Shown in pieces: positions 34,801 through 47,800 of a DNA stretch of 64,000 bases. Origin of the DNA: Nectonema munidae (taxonomy: Eukaryota; Nematomorpha; Nectonematoida; Nectonematidae); contig JAUIRK010001028.1 of assembly GCA_030549495.1 (NCBI GenBank), forward strand, positions 1 to 64,000. Direction: 5' to 3'. Under the pieces are notes generated by a model. The model worked only from the letters and a program-made list of their open reading frames with translations. It searched no databases and was not told the origin of the DNA. The position numbers were made by a program, and so were the translations under genes. Position 1 is the stretch's first letter; each line of letters opens with the position of its first letter.

Positions 34801-36117
34801 AAACAAATGTGGAGCCAGAATCTATCTTTTAAATAATTTATACATTATCAAAAATTAACAGCATCATTACTTTTTTAAAAATCCAAATTGATTTGATTAA
34901 TTAAATTATGTTAGTCAAGAAAAGCTAAAATCCTTGAAAAAATAATTTTCTCAAAGTTCATAATTCATATTTCATTTTTTTATAACTTTACATCATAAGA
35001 TAGTGGAAATTTTAAGCAGACATTTAAAAAAAATTATTATTCTTATTAAAACTTTTATATTGCTGTTAAAAATAATGTTTATTATGTTTTTTTATTTTAT
35101 TTTAAAGAGATTTTTTTACTCAGTTGTTCTAATATGATTTGCTTATCATTTTAACCAAAAATGTCCTTCCTTTGGTCTTCTCTCTATAATTTTTTGTAAT
35201 TTAAGGTTTTTATTTTTAATCTTTTTTTATTTATTTTTATATAGAGTTTAGGTGTATATATATTTGTAAAATATTTTTGTAATCATTTAATGCTTCTATT
35301 TATTTACTAATTTCTTTGTTATATTTCATCTCCAGCATTTAATATCTTCAAGATGAAAAATTAATGAAATTAAATAATTTACAAATTATTTTGTAATGCG
35401 ATGATTTATTTGTTTTTCAGTTAAATATCTATTTAGATTTTGCTTGATTAATAAATTAGGATTAACTATTTTGTATCTATAACGTACTGACATTATCTAA
35501 ATATCACATTAACTTACCAGAACTTTTTAACCAATATGTTTTGCACAACAAGAATCACATTTGTTTTTTGCACCCTTTTTCTTCACAAAGGTTTTTTTAT
35601 TTGTACGTTCTAGGCAACTTGATGTACAACGAGCATTAATCAATACTCAAAACAATTCTAAGTGCAGAATTTTAGAGCTAAGATAAATTTTCTTTTTGAA
35701 AGATTATCAAAATTTAAATTTGGTAAAATCCATTAATTTATAATACACAAATCAAGTAAATTAAAAAATTTCTTGTAAGTTTAATTCTTTTCAAAAACGC
35801 ATAAAAATGTTCATAACCTAAGTTAATTTTATAAGTAATTTAAACTATAATTTTTATTCAATATTCTTTTTGGTTTAGAACTATTTATTCAAATTTTATT
35901 TTCCAAATTGAATATTTTAATATTTTTATGCATTCTTCCAACCTATATTAACTTTCTAACCAATATAATCTTTTACTAACGAATAACATTCCTTTCCTAA
36001 AAAAACTCCTATTACTGATCTAAATCTACTTTGGCGCTAGCTGATATTTAAAATATATTAAATTCTTTACATCTTACATTATATTACTAATTAAATATCC
36101 TTAAGAGTACACTTATA
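34801..36117. other. AT-rich DNA, nothing recognised
   Basis: Long AT-rich region with no exon, repeat end or RNA gene that I can identify. Confidence 0.5.
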
Positions 36118-36434
36118 CAATGTTGCCAGGCCAAAAAATCAAATATCCTTTAATTCATCGAAAAAATCGTTGAAATCCGTAGACCCAGCCCTTTAGCAGG
36201 GAATAGTTTTCTACGGGAGGTGACACCTAATTTTTTTTACAAAAATGGAGAAAAAAAACTCTCAACCAGTTCGAGAAAACTCCATGATTTCAAAATTATT
36301 ATTTCGGGGATTTCGGTTTAAAAAAATTAATTTTTTTTATTTTTGAAAATCCGAGTGAACAAAAATCTGCCCGTAGAAAATTTTCCCTACGAAAATCCGT
36401 AAAATATGGATAAATCCGTAGATCTGGCAACACT
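36118..36434. repeat. Palindromic-end repeat, TGTTGCCAGG family, copy 2
   Basis: Starts AATGTTGCCAGG and ends CTGGCAACACT; the ends are inverted repeats, better preserved than in copy 1 at 5813-6190. It shares the internal block GGGAGGTGACACCTAA and the run ATGGAGAAAAAAAACTCTCA with copy 1. It is non-coding and probably a MITE. Confidence 0.7.
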
Positions 36435-37159
36435 ATATTCATAATTGCAAAATAGATCAATTACATTTGGTGATAATATATTTAATACAATTCTTAATGA
36501 TATGACTGCATTTTATCCACCCACAAATTAAAATTTTTTTTTGTTCTTTTTTTTCAGTATACTTTTTTTTTAAAATTTTCTTGATTTGATAAATTTATGT
36601 TGTTCAGTACATTTTTTTTAATTACCTTTACGTGGCGGGGTCAAAAGAGGAAAGTACCGTCTTTTTATATGTGTTTTCATAGTTGTAACACCGGCTAGAC
36701 TCTAACTTGTTAAGAAAGTAGCCGTAAAACCGATTTATTATTATTTGACGCTGAATTTACGTTTACGTTTATTTACGTGATTTACTTTTCGGATGGTTTA
36801 TTTACATTATGGAAAAGTGTAATTCAAAATTTGAGATATAATCGCTATACTTGCTTGCATTCTTATCTTGTTTCTAATTTTTAATATTAATCTGATGAAT
36901 ATTATTTTTTGCCAATTATGAACATAAAAAAGTTTAAAATACATAGCATATTTTGAAAAAATAAATTAATTTAACCCTTGTGTTCTCAAAGAATTTATAT
37001 ACTCTTTGGATCCATTTGTAAGGAATGTGTTTGAAACGAATTTATTGTGTGGAAAAATTATATGTATATAAAATAAACAAGGAAAAAAACATTTTGTGAT
37101 TTTTGGATTATCACAATTTAAGCAGTCTCATATTTTGTTATTGTTGGAACATGTGTGAC

Positions 37160-37760
37160 ACCTTCATCTTTTTCTGATCATGATTCTTATTTTCTTCCCT
37201 ATTTCTTTCTTTTTCACAATTGCTTTAGAATTCATTGCTATTGAATCGTTGTTCCTTTTTGCATTAAAACAACCATACATTTTGGAAGCAATATTTTTTT
37301 CTAAATTCTCCAAAAAGTCTTCGTCTATACTTGCAACATGTCATACAATTTGGATTAAATATATAGTATAGAATATAGGCATTCAGGGCCGGTATGTCTA
37401 AAATATTACTAAAAACAACGATTGCCCATCTATTCGTTTTCCTGGCACAGTATGCTTATTTAATTTGAACATGGACAAGTACTTTGTGATTCTTTTTTTG
37501 TACGTACGAAACAATTGTTGTATTATCTGTAAGTGCGGATATTAATTTTTTTTAAAACTAAAAACTCAGACCTCTCTTTTTTAAGAGAGACGAAATTCTC
37601 AGGCAATGATTTTTCATTGTTGATATTGGTGTGCTGGTGTAATATAGATAACTTGAAGGGAGCTTTTGAGATGGAGTGTAAGAAGAAAAAAAATGATCGT
37701 ATCTAACATTATGTCCTTTCAAACTACGACTTAGGTTCTTGACGACATCTTCAACAACAT
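37160..37760 (-). mobile_element. piggyBac transposase C-terminal relic
   Basis: The minus strand has ARKTNRWAIVVFSNILDIPA then LNAYILY, the unmistakable C-terminal block of piggyBac transposases (RRT-RWP...F-N-LDIA-LNAYVI). Just upstream is TDNTTIVSYVQKKNHKVLV, like the WKD-R-V-LLST region, and further upstream is LKGHNVRYDHFF, like the T-DNFFTS motif. Stops and frame changes lie between the blocks. It may be related to the source of the TTAA MITEs, but that is inference. Confidence 0.7.
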
Positions 37761-38802
37761 GATCATACCTTTAACATTAGTTAGGGGTATCAGTAATTTA
37801 TAACTGATGTTTCTAAAGCCATTTTACATGATTTGAATTTGGAGATTTATAATATTTGAAACCGCATAATTATAAATAGTTAACCGCATAATTATAAATA
37901 GGTGCAGTCATCAGTGTTAAAAAAATTATACATACATTTGAGTTGCAGTATCAAAAAGTCCACAAACCGACGCGTAAACTACTCTTCGAAATCGTATTTT
38001 TTCAAATATTGTCGAATTGGTGAATCCTGATGATGATTGGTTAAAAGTAGAACACAGATTCTTATATTGTGTCTGAATCAAGAAAGAACGCGAGTAAAAA
38101 TCATCTAATGAAGGCTCTGATTGAATACAGACTTCCATTGCTTGAACCACAAAGTGAATGAATGCTAATGAAATCAGTTGTTTTTGCTATCAATCTTGAT
38201 CAGCGCAAATACGAATCAGCACAAGTTCAAAACCTAGAGTATAACACTTTACACATATTTAATATGTATCATAATTTTAATAAATTTTTTTATTTAGATA
38301 TAGTGCGCTAAGTTATATAGTGTGTGTTTGTGGAGCTGATTTGGGTATTCCAATGAGGGAGGAGTGTATACAGCTAATTATATAAACTATGCCATCTAAA
38401 ATGTTTTCTAGATGATTTAAAAAAAAATTTAATGACTGTTTTTTAAATTAAATTGTATTCGGAGATAATAAATTCTTTCCTGGACAATTTATACACAAAA
38501 AAATACTTGTTAAAGGTTCAATAAATGGGGAAAAAATTCTAATTTTTTTTTGGAATTTCCTTGATATTTTTGTATATTAGCTGATATAGCTCAGAAGATA
38601 TCCAAACGCAAAATTTGCCTATTTGTAATTGGTTTCTTTTAATCTCCAGTTTATTTGGGTTTCACTCACGAGAGGCGGAGAGCATTTATGAAACACGTTA
38701 CTATGCCTCTTATTTTCTTCATGAACTAATTTTATTCCTATAATTGTAACTTCTTTTTCTAGAAGCTCACTGATATCTGAAATTTGTGTATTGGTATTTT
38801 AG

Positions 38803-41800
38803 GCGCTCCAAATGACGGATATTTATAAGCATGCTAAACCCGAAAATAATCCCGCATTTAAGCCAGTTAGTTATGAAGTAAATGCCATGCCTCACATCAC
38901 TGCCGTTAGTTCTTCCGAATTTTCGAATCCCTCTGAAACCGCGCTTCCATCAATGAATAACACAAGAGCGCAGAAAGTATACACTTACTTACAATATCTT
39001 GATGTTAGTCTAATTTTTAAATTAAAATTCAACTAGGAATCATAACTTTCCTTGTCTTTGAAAGAATACTTTCAAAGTTTGCTCTTAAATTAATTGTTCT
39101 AACAAAGCTTTAAAAGATTGTTATTCCTTCTTTTTAATTTTTAAAGCTTGTACATTTCATGAGATGCAAGATTTTATATCTAAATCAATTGTGAAGATTA
39201 GGCATCTGAACAGAAAGGATTAGAGCTAGTTTTTAATTAGTGTTATTTAGTAAATCTCATAAAAAATTGTTTGTGCCAATTATATCCACTGAGCTTTTAA
39301 TAAGATATGATAGTTTGCATGATGATTTGTATTTTTTGAACTGGAGTCCAAGTTATCATTTAAAATTTATTAGGAGTAAATATCTTTTCAAGCATGCTAC
39401 GAATTTAAGACAATGAATTCGTGCTAGTTATATGAAATTTATTCAAAAAATGTGAATGATTGATTTTATAAAAGTAATATCAGAAAATGTTCTTGGTTTT
39501 TCAAAAGTAATTGTTTGTCGATCTTTTTAAAACAAGACTATCCTTATTTTATATGACTCTGGTTCAAGGGCGCATCTAGAAGATAATTTACCCCGGCTCT
39601 ATTTTATAACATTTTTCTCTGACATTTTTTATGATTTTTTTATATGCAAAAGCTTTGTGAATGAATGCCTTGAGCTTTCAACTCTTATTCAAAAGGAACG
39701 TTTGCTAATGTGTCTGAGATAAAACTTGTCGTTCAGAAAAGTAAGATTCTGATTGAACTACACCCAGATATGCTGAAAACTTGGCAATGGGGGAGGGACG
39801 TGGGTAATCTACCAATCGCATCACTCTGAATCCACTACTGCTCTGATGGCGCCTGAAAGGCTTTATACGGAGACCCTGGGGAGTTTGCCTATGTTTTCAT
39901 GTGAAACTTCCCTTACGTCACTTTAAGCTGAATAAGTTAATTAGTTTTCGAAGAAAGGTGTTTGTACACCGTGTCTCATCAGATAATGAAGCTTTTTCTT
40001 TTGTCTTGTGCAAACAACATCCCTGCTCTATACTTTTCATAATCATGATATCTTCCTGTGTACCTCTTCTCCCAAGCCACACTGAACTGGATGAAGAAGG
40101 ATGGCATTCCTTGCATTTTTCCACATCTAATTCATTTTCTTTTGGTAAGTGAGAGAGAGGACGATGTTTATAGAAAAGTGAATCAGGATAAGGTCTTTCT
40201 TTCTTCGAATTTTGTACATGTCATTTCATATCTAGACTTGATTCATATTAAGTGATACAACCTTAGGCTACTGCTGCTTCTACTTCTCACACAACCTCCA
40301 TTCTTTTTATCCCTCTACACGACAGCGTAGCATAGGTAGGTGTATATTTGAAGAGTTCGATTCAAACCAATTTCAACTTCCGCCGCTGCTTTCACCACTT
40401 ATCCTTTCATTCTTTTCGGTCAATCTTCTTCACACAGTCTTTCATCTTCCTTTTCACATTAGTTTTGAGAGAGCTTCTTCCATTTTTTACTGTGAAATAA
40501 ACAAATATTTCAAAACTTATCTTACTCTAGTCACACCGGCTATATATTCCACGAGACATGAACACTAAGTTCAGTCGTCATTTCCACAACTTTTCTACGT
40601 CTTATGAAAGAAAATTATTATACAATTAAACACTTGTTAGTTAGATTTAATTAACCCATTAAGTCCCAATGTTCCCATTTGGGAACATAAGTAATTTCAT
40701 CTTCGTCTGCTTTTTTCAATGACTTTGCATATAAATCGTCTGCGTTTTTTTAAATATCGTCTGATTTCTATGGTACTTAATGCGTTAATAAAATAATATA
40801 TTTATAATAAATAATATATCCACTTGTTTGGCTTCTGAGTACACACCTTCCTTGTTACTTTAACTTTTTTACGGTTGAGTTTCAGATACAAATTCTTTTA
40901 ACCCGTTAACGCCCATGTCGACTATAGTCGACTTTACAAAAATAAAATCGTCTGCGTTTATCAAAGCTCTTTAATACAAATCTTCTGCTTTACATTAGAT
41001 ATCGTCTGATTATTCTGGTCGTTAACGGGTTAAACAAAATTTTGAAAAAAAAGTTTGCCTCAAAATAATTTTAAGGATGTTCACCCCCGAGTCAAAAGAG
41101 TATAAGATGCGATTTGGGGTACTGCTTTGCACAGGCCCAAAAATCTGTTCAAATAAAAATGTTGAAAAGCTTTTAAAATTTTTGTATATTGTACGCTTTT
41201 GGTTAAAACTAAATCAGTACTGTAACAATTTATGTGCAATATCAATATGAAATAATTTTAGAACCTTTTAAATTTCAAATCTATTTGATAATTATGTTAA
41301 TAACCCATTTAAACCAAGCAAAGCAGACGATATCTAAAAAAACGCAGACGATTTATATTCAAAGTCATTGAAAAAAGCAGACGAAGATGAAATTACTTAT
41401 GTTCAAAAATAGGAACATTGGTCGTAAATGGGTTAAATTTAGTGCGCTTAAATTGCAGTATAGGAATAAGTAGTACTTATAAAATCATTGCCCATACGAA
41501 ACTGTGGGTCCCGACAGTGGGAGGAGCCAACACAGACTTCATGGAATAATCAAAATATGTTGAATAATTTCAATCTTGAAATGTATGACTTATTGATTTT
41601 TTCAAAATATATTTTAATACATTTCATCGTAAACAAGTTTCTTAGGTAGTAAATATATTATCGATGCTCATAATTATTATGCTTCAGATACCGTTTGGTT
41701 AAGTTCGTTTAGAGAAGACGACCAAATCTTATGTTCCAAAATTAAATCAAAAATTGATATTTTTTTTCTTGTGGTTTTTTTACATTTAATATTCTATAGG

Positions 41801-44800
41801 ATTATTATCGATGTATTTGAAATAAATGTAACTTCCTTTATTGTTTATGTTAAATAAAAGTTCCCCATACTAACCAAAAATATTTAAATATTTTAGAACT
41901 TTTAGGTTATCTTTTATGTTTGAACTTTTCTAAAAAGTCTCACTATAGAGGCATATTGCTTATGATTTCTGACACAAAATGATCGCCAATCAGACAAAAG
42001 TTTACATGTGACGTATGAATTAAGAACATTTTGCCAATAAATGTATACAACAATTTCTAGAGGATGCATGAATAAACAAACGAGAAACACATTGTTGATA
42101 AATATACAAAACGAACGAGGTAATAAAATACGCGTTGATGTCTCCGATTGAGAATGTGTTTCAAGTGATCTAATAAATGGTTATTGATTTTATAGCTATG
42201 CCGTATGTTTACCGCATTTATAAGTAGGACGACAAACAAAAGTTATATACAAATCAAGCTTTGCATTCATTTTGTTTCAATTACGATTTGACCTGTGAAG
42301 AAAATTTGTATTCATTCTATTTTCTCAATAACTTTTCTAGAGAGTAAGAAACATTTTATTGAATTGCGTGCGTAATGTGTGGTATATATTCACAATCGCA
42401 TAGTGGGTGCTGAACTTATAAAATATATTTCACAAGTAAAAGTTTTCTGAATAAGATGAGCTTTTTAACTTAACCGGTTTACCGAACACAGTCGACATGT
42501 GTCGACTTAAAAATAAAATCGTCTGCGTTTATCAAAGCTCTTTAATACAAATCTTTTGCTTCACATTAGATATCGTCTGATTATTCTGGTCGTTAACTGG
42601 TTAACAGTACTTTTAGCATTTTTTAGAAACTGAAAACATCTTCACTTTTATGAACAAGAAAGGAGGCAGAATATAAAAATCTTACTTGTTGAAATTTATT
42701 TTATAGGTGCTTTTAGTAGAAATCAACTTGAAAAGGTAATGAGTTATTTTCATTTTGCAGACAACATGAAGCTATGTGATAGTAAAGTAGCAAAAGTTCT
42801 ACCATTTTTTGACATTCCCAACAAATAATTTTTATAAATGCGAAACTAAATGTACAAATATTTGTGTAGACGAATCTATGATTGAATTTTATGCTGTACA
42901 TTCTTCAAAACAGTTCATAATAAATAAAGCCATACGATGTGCTTATAAAGCCTGGGCAATGTTTACTAGTGATGCCTATATTGAGCACACGATGCCTTTG
43001 AAGGTGAAAAAGGAAGTTGTGACAAAAATCTTGATTTTGACGTAGCCGGGTCAAAGAACTTATTTTGAAATTGGATAGCCATAATTATCACAACATAATG
43101 GATAATTATTTTTGTTCGTTAAGCTTATTGGAAGAACTATCTAGCATGGGATTCAAAGCGACCGGACTCATTAGAGAAGGCAAAGTAGAAAATAGAAGCT
43201 CTTAGAAAAGAAAGAGTGTATTATGAAAGCTTTTATGATTTTGTTTTGAAAATGTCTATTGTCAAATAGATGGAAAGATGATAACTTTTTCCACTTGTCT
43301 TGGAGTAAAGACTCTTACTTCTGCGGAAAGATGCGAACCAAAACGTCATTCACTATCAAATGTGTATTCGTGCAGGGATCGGCAAACTTTTTTTACCAGT
43401 CGACCCCTTCATAGAACATTTGTCTTCACATCGACCCCTACCCCAGAGAGAAATGTTTCATAAAAACATTAAACAACATTTTCAAATATTTTATTTAAGC
43501 AAGTAGGCACTTTTTATACAAGTATCAATTAAAAATATTCTTATAAAAAAAAAGACAGACGTATAAACATCGAGAATATGAAGTTTTCAAATATTTCATT
43601 TAGGTAAGTGTGCCCTTTTTATACAAATTAATGACTTCTTTGAGTTTGCTTCTTTTGAGAAAGCATTTTGATATCAGGCTCCAACATAGTGCTCATTAGT
43701 TTTAATTGGTCCTCCAAATGCTCCTCTGTCAACTGTGTTCTCAGCGAATTCTTTATTTGCGTCAAGTACGAGAATGTGGATTCACAACTGTATGTTGTAG
43801 AAAAGCAGGAAATCAGTCGGCGTGCATGTTCACGAAGACGAGGATATTCTACCGCCTTTTTCCAAATTTCAATGGGATCTTTCCTGTTGTCAAACAGAGA
43901 TTTCAGGAATATTATATTCAGACATTTCAATGAGCTCCATCTGTAACTCTTTCGGAGCTCTGATATATTATTGCTGAAAAGCAAGTTTCAGAGTGATGAT
44001 ATGCTTTTCAAAGTCACTGAATCTTTTATTGTATTCTTCTATTAATGAGTCTACAACTGATCCGTATTCTCTAAAGGATTCATGGATATCTTCATTTTCA
44101 CTCATCACCTTCGTTAACTGGGGAAAGTGTTCTTCTGGAAGTTTTGATTGAGCCAAAAGAGACTTGAAAAACAACCTCTTTTCTAAATGCCAGAATTCTT
44201 TGCCACATATCATAAATAGATTTATTTCTGCATTGCAACGAAATGTTTAACTCATTTTGTTTTGACATCACATCACATAAAGCTGCATCTCTGTAAAAAT
44301 TTGGATCTGATAATTCACAATGTTTCTCACTTCCTTTGAAAAAGTCACTTATTTGCCTTCGTAAGAACAAAATTTTGACCAATACTATCCTTTGTCACAA
44401 CCAGCGTACTTTTGAGTGATTAGGCAAATCTACACTAATTACTTCGCCATCCATCATCAGCATGTTTCGAAATTGACGATGCTTCGTGGCATTTGTTCGA
44501 ATATTGTGAACAATACTTATAACTTTTTCCAAAGTATCATTTAAAATGACAGATTTTGCACAGAGATTTTGTTGATGTAAAATACAATGAAAAGAAATCA
44601 GTTCATTCGGATCTTTGTTTTCTCTTTTAAGATGCGCAATAAATCCTAGATTCTTAGCCAGCATAGCTGGAGCACCATCCGTGCACACACTTATCAACTT
44701 AGTAATATCTAATCCTACTTTATGACATTGCTTTTTGAAGTTGTTAAAAATATCTATCTCCCGTGTCCTTCCTAAGGGTATTTAAAGCGAATAATTCTTC

Positions 44801-47800
44801 AAATATTTTTAAATTATTATCAGTAATAACACGAATAAAATACAATACTTGTGCTGAATCTGTGGAATCTGTCGATTCGTCCAAAGCTACTGAGTAATAC
44901 ACATTTTCTTTCTGGATTACATTTTTGAGTTGCTCTGTTACATTACAGGCCAATTCATGCAGTCGATCTGTATTAGTCCTTCTTGAAAGAGGCACTTCTT
45001 TATATTTGTTAACTTTATCGGGATCTACACATCTTACCACTTCTAAAATACATTCCTTCACGAATTCTGCATCGGTGAATGGTTTACCCTTTTTTCCAAG
45101 CAAATATGCAACTTTATAGCTGGCTTGTCGCAGCATTCCCTTGATGTAACACAGAATGCAACAATTGTCTTTGCTTTTGCTTTCCATCTTTCAGTTTCTG
45201 CGGTGCTAGCTTTCGAGACTCAACCTCTAATTTGGCATATTTATTGTCTCTATGAAGAGCGTAATGTTGCTGTGCATTGAATTTCTTAATCGTTACAATT
45301 ATGGTATCACACAGCAAGCAAGACATTTTGCCGCCACTATTCACTAAAAATATTGCAGTTCCCCTTCTTCATTAAAGATCCTATTTCCTTCTTTCAAAGT
45401 TCGTTTCAATGTTTTTGACATAGTCCTGGAATCTGGGGTAGAAAAGAAGTGTATTTATTCTAAATTACTGATAAGAAATAAACGGATAATAATGAATTAG
45501 TAAGGCCAGCCGCCGCACACTGACCCAGACAAAACGGTCTTAGTCAAAACACAATAAAACTGCAACCAAAACTATGTTCTTGGTCTTGACTTCGGCAGTT
45601 GTCACTTCCATCTAAGGCTGAATAACAATAACATCTAGATTCAAAATAAATTTTTTATATAATTAGTACTATTATTTATCATTACCTAACAATCCAAATT
45701 ATTGCAGAAATAGTCAAATATCGACAGTGTTCAGTCTCGCAAAACAATGACGGTTGCTGAAGTCATGACCAAGATTCCAAGAACATGGTTTCGGATGCAG
45801 ATTTATCGTGTCTTGTCTAAGACCGTTTTGTCTGGAGCAGCGTGCAGCAGGCCTAACTGTATCACTTATTAAGTTATTGAACTCTGAGAGCAGTATGTAG
45901 CACAAACCACCAAAGCTGCCATTTTCAAATATTCTCGCTCTCATTAGTGTATATTTCCTCAGGTTTGTAATGGTTTTATTAGCTTTTAGAATGCAGTTTA
46001 GGTTTATTCCCATATAATAATCCTCAAAACCATGATTAATTGTCGATGAATTTCTTAAAAACATCTAATATTTACACTACTTCGTCCGAAAATATCTGAA
46101 AATGGCAACAATGCAGACCACAGAAAGACAGGAACTCTTCGTGTATCTTACTTGAAGTCCCTCCCTCCCACTAGGCTGGCGTAGCTGCTGACAAGGAAAT
46201 ATTGCCTTTACATGCTGCGTGCTTTAAGTTAAAATTCATTGGGTTCAGAGAAAAATGCTTCCAGAGTGACATCGCTGAACACGATTAATATTCCTTTCGT
46301 CTATGTGTGTGGTGTATATTATAAGTTTCCGGTGTATAACGATTTCAGACTTAAAAACTATTCAAGGTTTTTATAAAAAATAATTTTATATCAAAGGCCG
46401 CACTTGATGGCCCGAAAGGCCGCAGGTTCCCCACCCCTGTCCTAAGCTATGTCTTAAAAGAAAAAGGAGGTTTATTACAATATGGTAAGTCCGAAAGATC
46501 TGTTATTGACCCCCAGGGGTGCATATCGACCACTTTGCCTTCCCTTGGTTTAAAGAAATGGTGTTTTCCATTTTTAAGACTTTCTGCTCTGTGCAAAATG
46601 CTTAGATTTTTTTTTTATAAAAGAAAGCTTTCAGGCTATATAATGAATTTCCCCTGCATCAACTTCCTTCTATTTATGCGATGGCCCTGCTCTTCCTATT
46701 CGGTATCCGTAATGTTGAAACCGAATTCATTGTTTAAGACGTTGAAATGTGGCTTTCTTTGTAGCTTGTGATTTTATATCTAAGGGTATGAAAAAACCTT
46801 GAAAAGTGATGACTTGAGTGCGAGGTAAGGAAACTTGAACAAATAGAGGCGATTATTACTAAGGAAATGCTTTTGTGTCTCTTATAAAAAGTATTAAACG
46901 AAAACACCAAACTTGTTCCCATGGATAAAACAATAAGGCTTATTCTGCCGTAGAATAGTAAAAATATTGGACTCTTCATTCTTGTGGTGAACTTTATGAT
47001 ACACTCTAGAATTAATACAATAGAAATTCAATATGATATTTACGCATTATATATTATCGATTTTGTAGTATCGACTTTTTTTAAACAAGTTTATTTTGAA
47101 TTTTCCTACAATTTAGCATATTCAATCAAATGAATATGGTAAGCTCTAAAAGCTACTTAAAATAGAATCCAATTGTTTTCTTCAAGGTTATATATACTAG
47201 CATGCTGTATCTGGACTTGTTCACATTTCGTTTCGGTCCTCATAATATCCACACCGTGATTGGACTGAATAACACACCCAGCCCATGAACAGGTCTTGAA
47301 AGTTATTTAAAACTCTATTAAATACTAGTTCAGGTGTTCTATTACTTTATTAATTAATACTTCTGGAATTTACAGAAACTCTGTGACTGATAACAGGATA
47401 ACGTAGTAGATATAATAGTTGAAAGTGAGAGCTGGTGTTAAATTTATTATGTATTTGGAGTGGAATCGGGTGTTGGATTCCGACACTACAACTCTGCTAA
47501 ACACACACTGTTTTTTTAATTTAGCATTTTTAGTTCTTTCCGTGGTCGAAACTAAAGGTAACTACTTTTATAATAAAAGATCCTGGCTGTATTTCATAAG
47601 TTCAAGGTTTTGTTCAATTGTACTTCTGCTTCCCATTATTAATAAGAGAAGCAGCTGCTACCTTGCATCACTCCTTATGTCCTCCTCTATAGTAGCAACG
47701 CTCTTAGATTTCCTTTGCCTGACTCACACCTCTCTCTTTCTTCTCCCTATTGAAAAATGTGAAATATGCTGATGCTAGCAATCACACACCCCTCCCTATC

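Noticed and set aside
39901-40255. Overlapping frames as a separate small gene
   Set aside because: Mutually overlapping frames on both strands in low-complexity DNA; no splice or family support.
43365-46447. An 8-bp target duplication for the large hAT element
   Set aside because: The flanks TATTCGTG and TCCTAAGC do not match.
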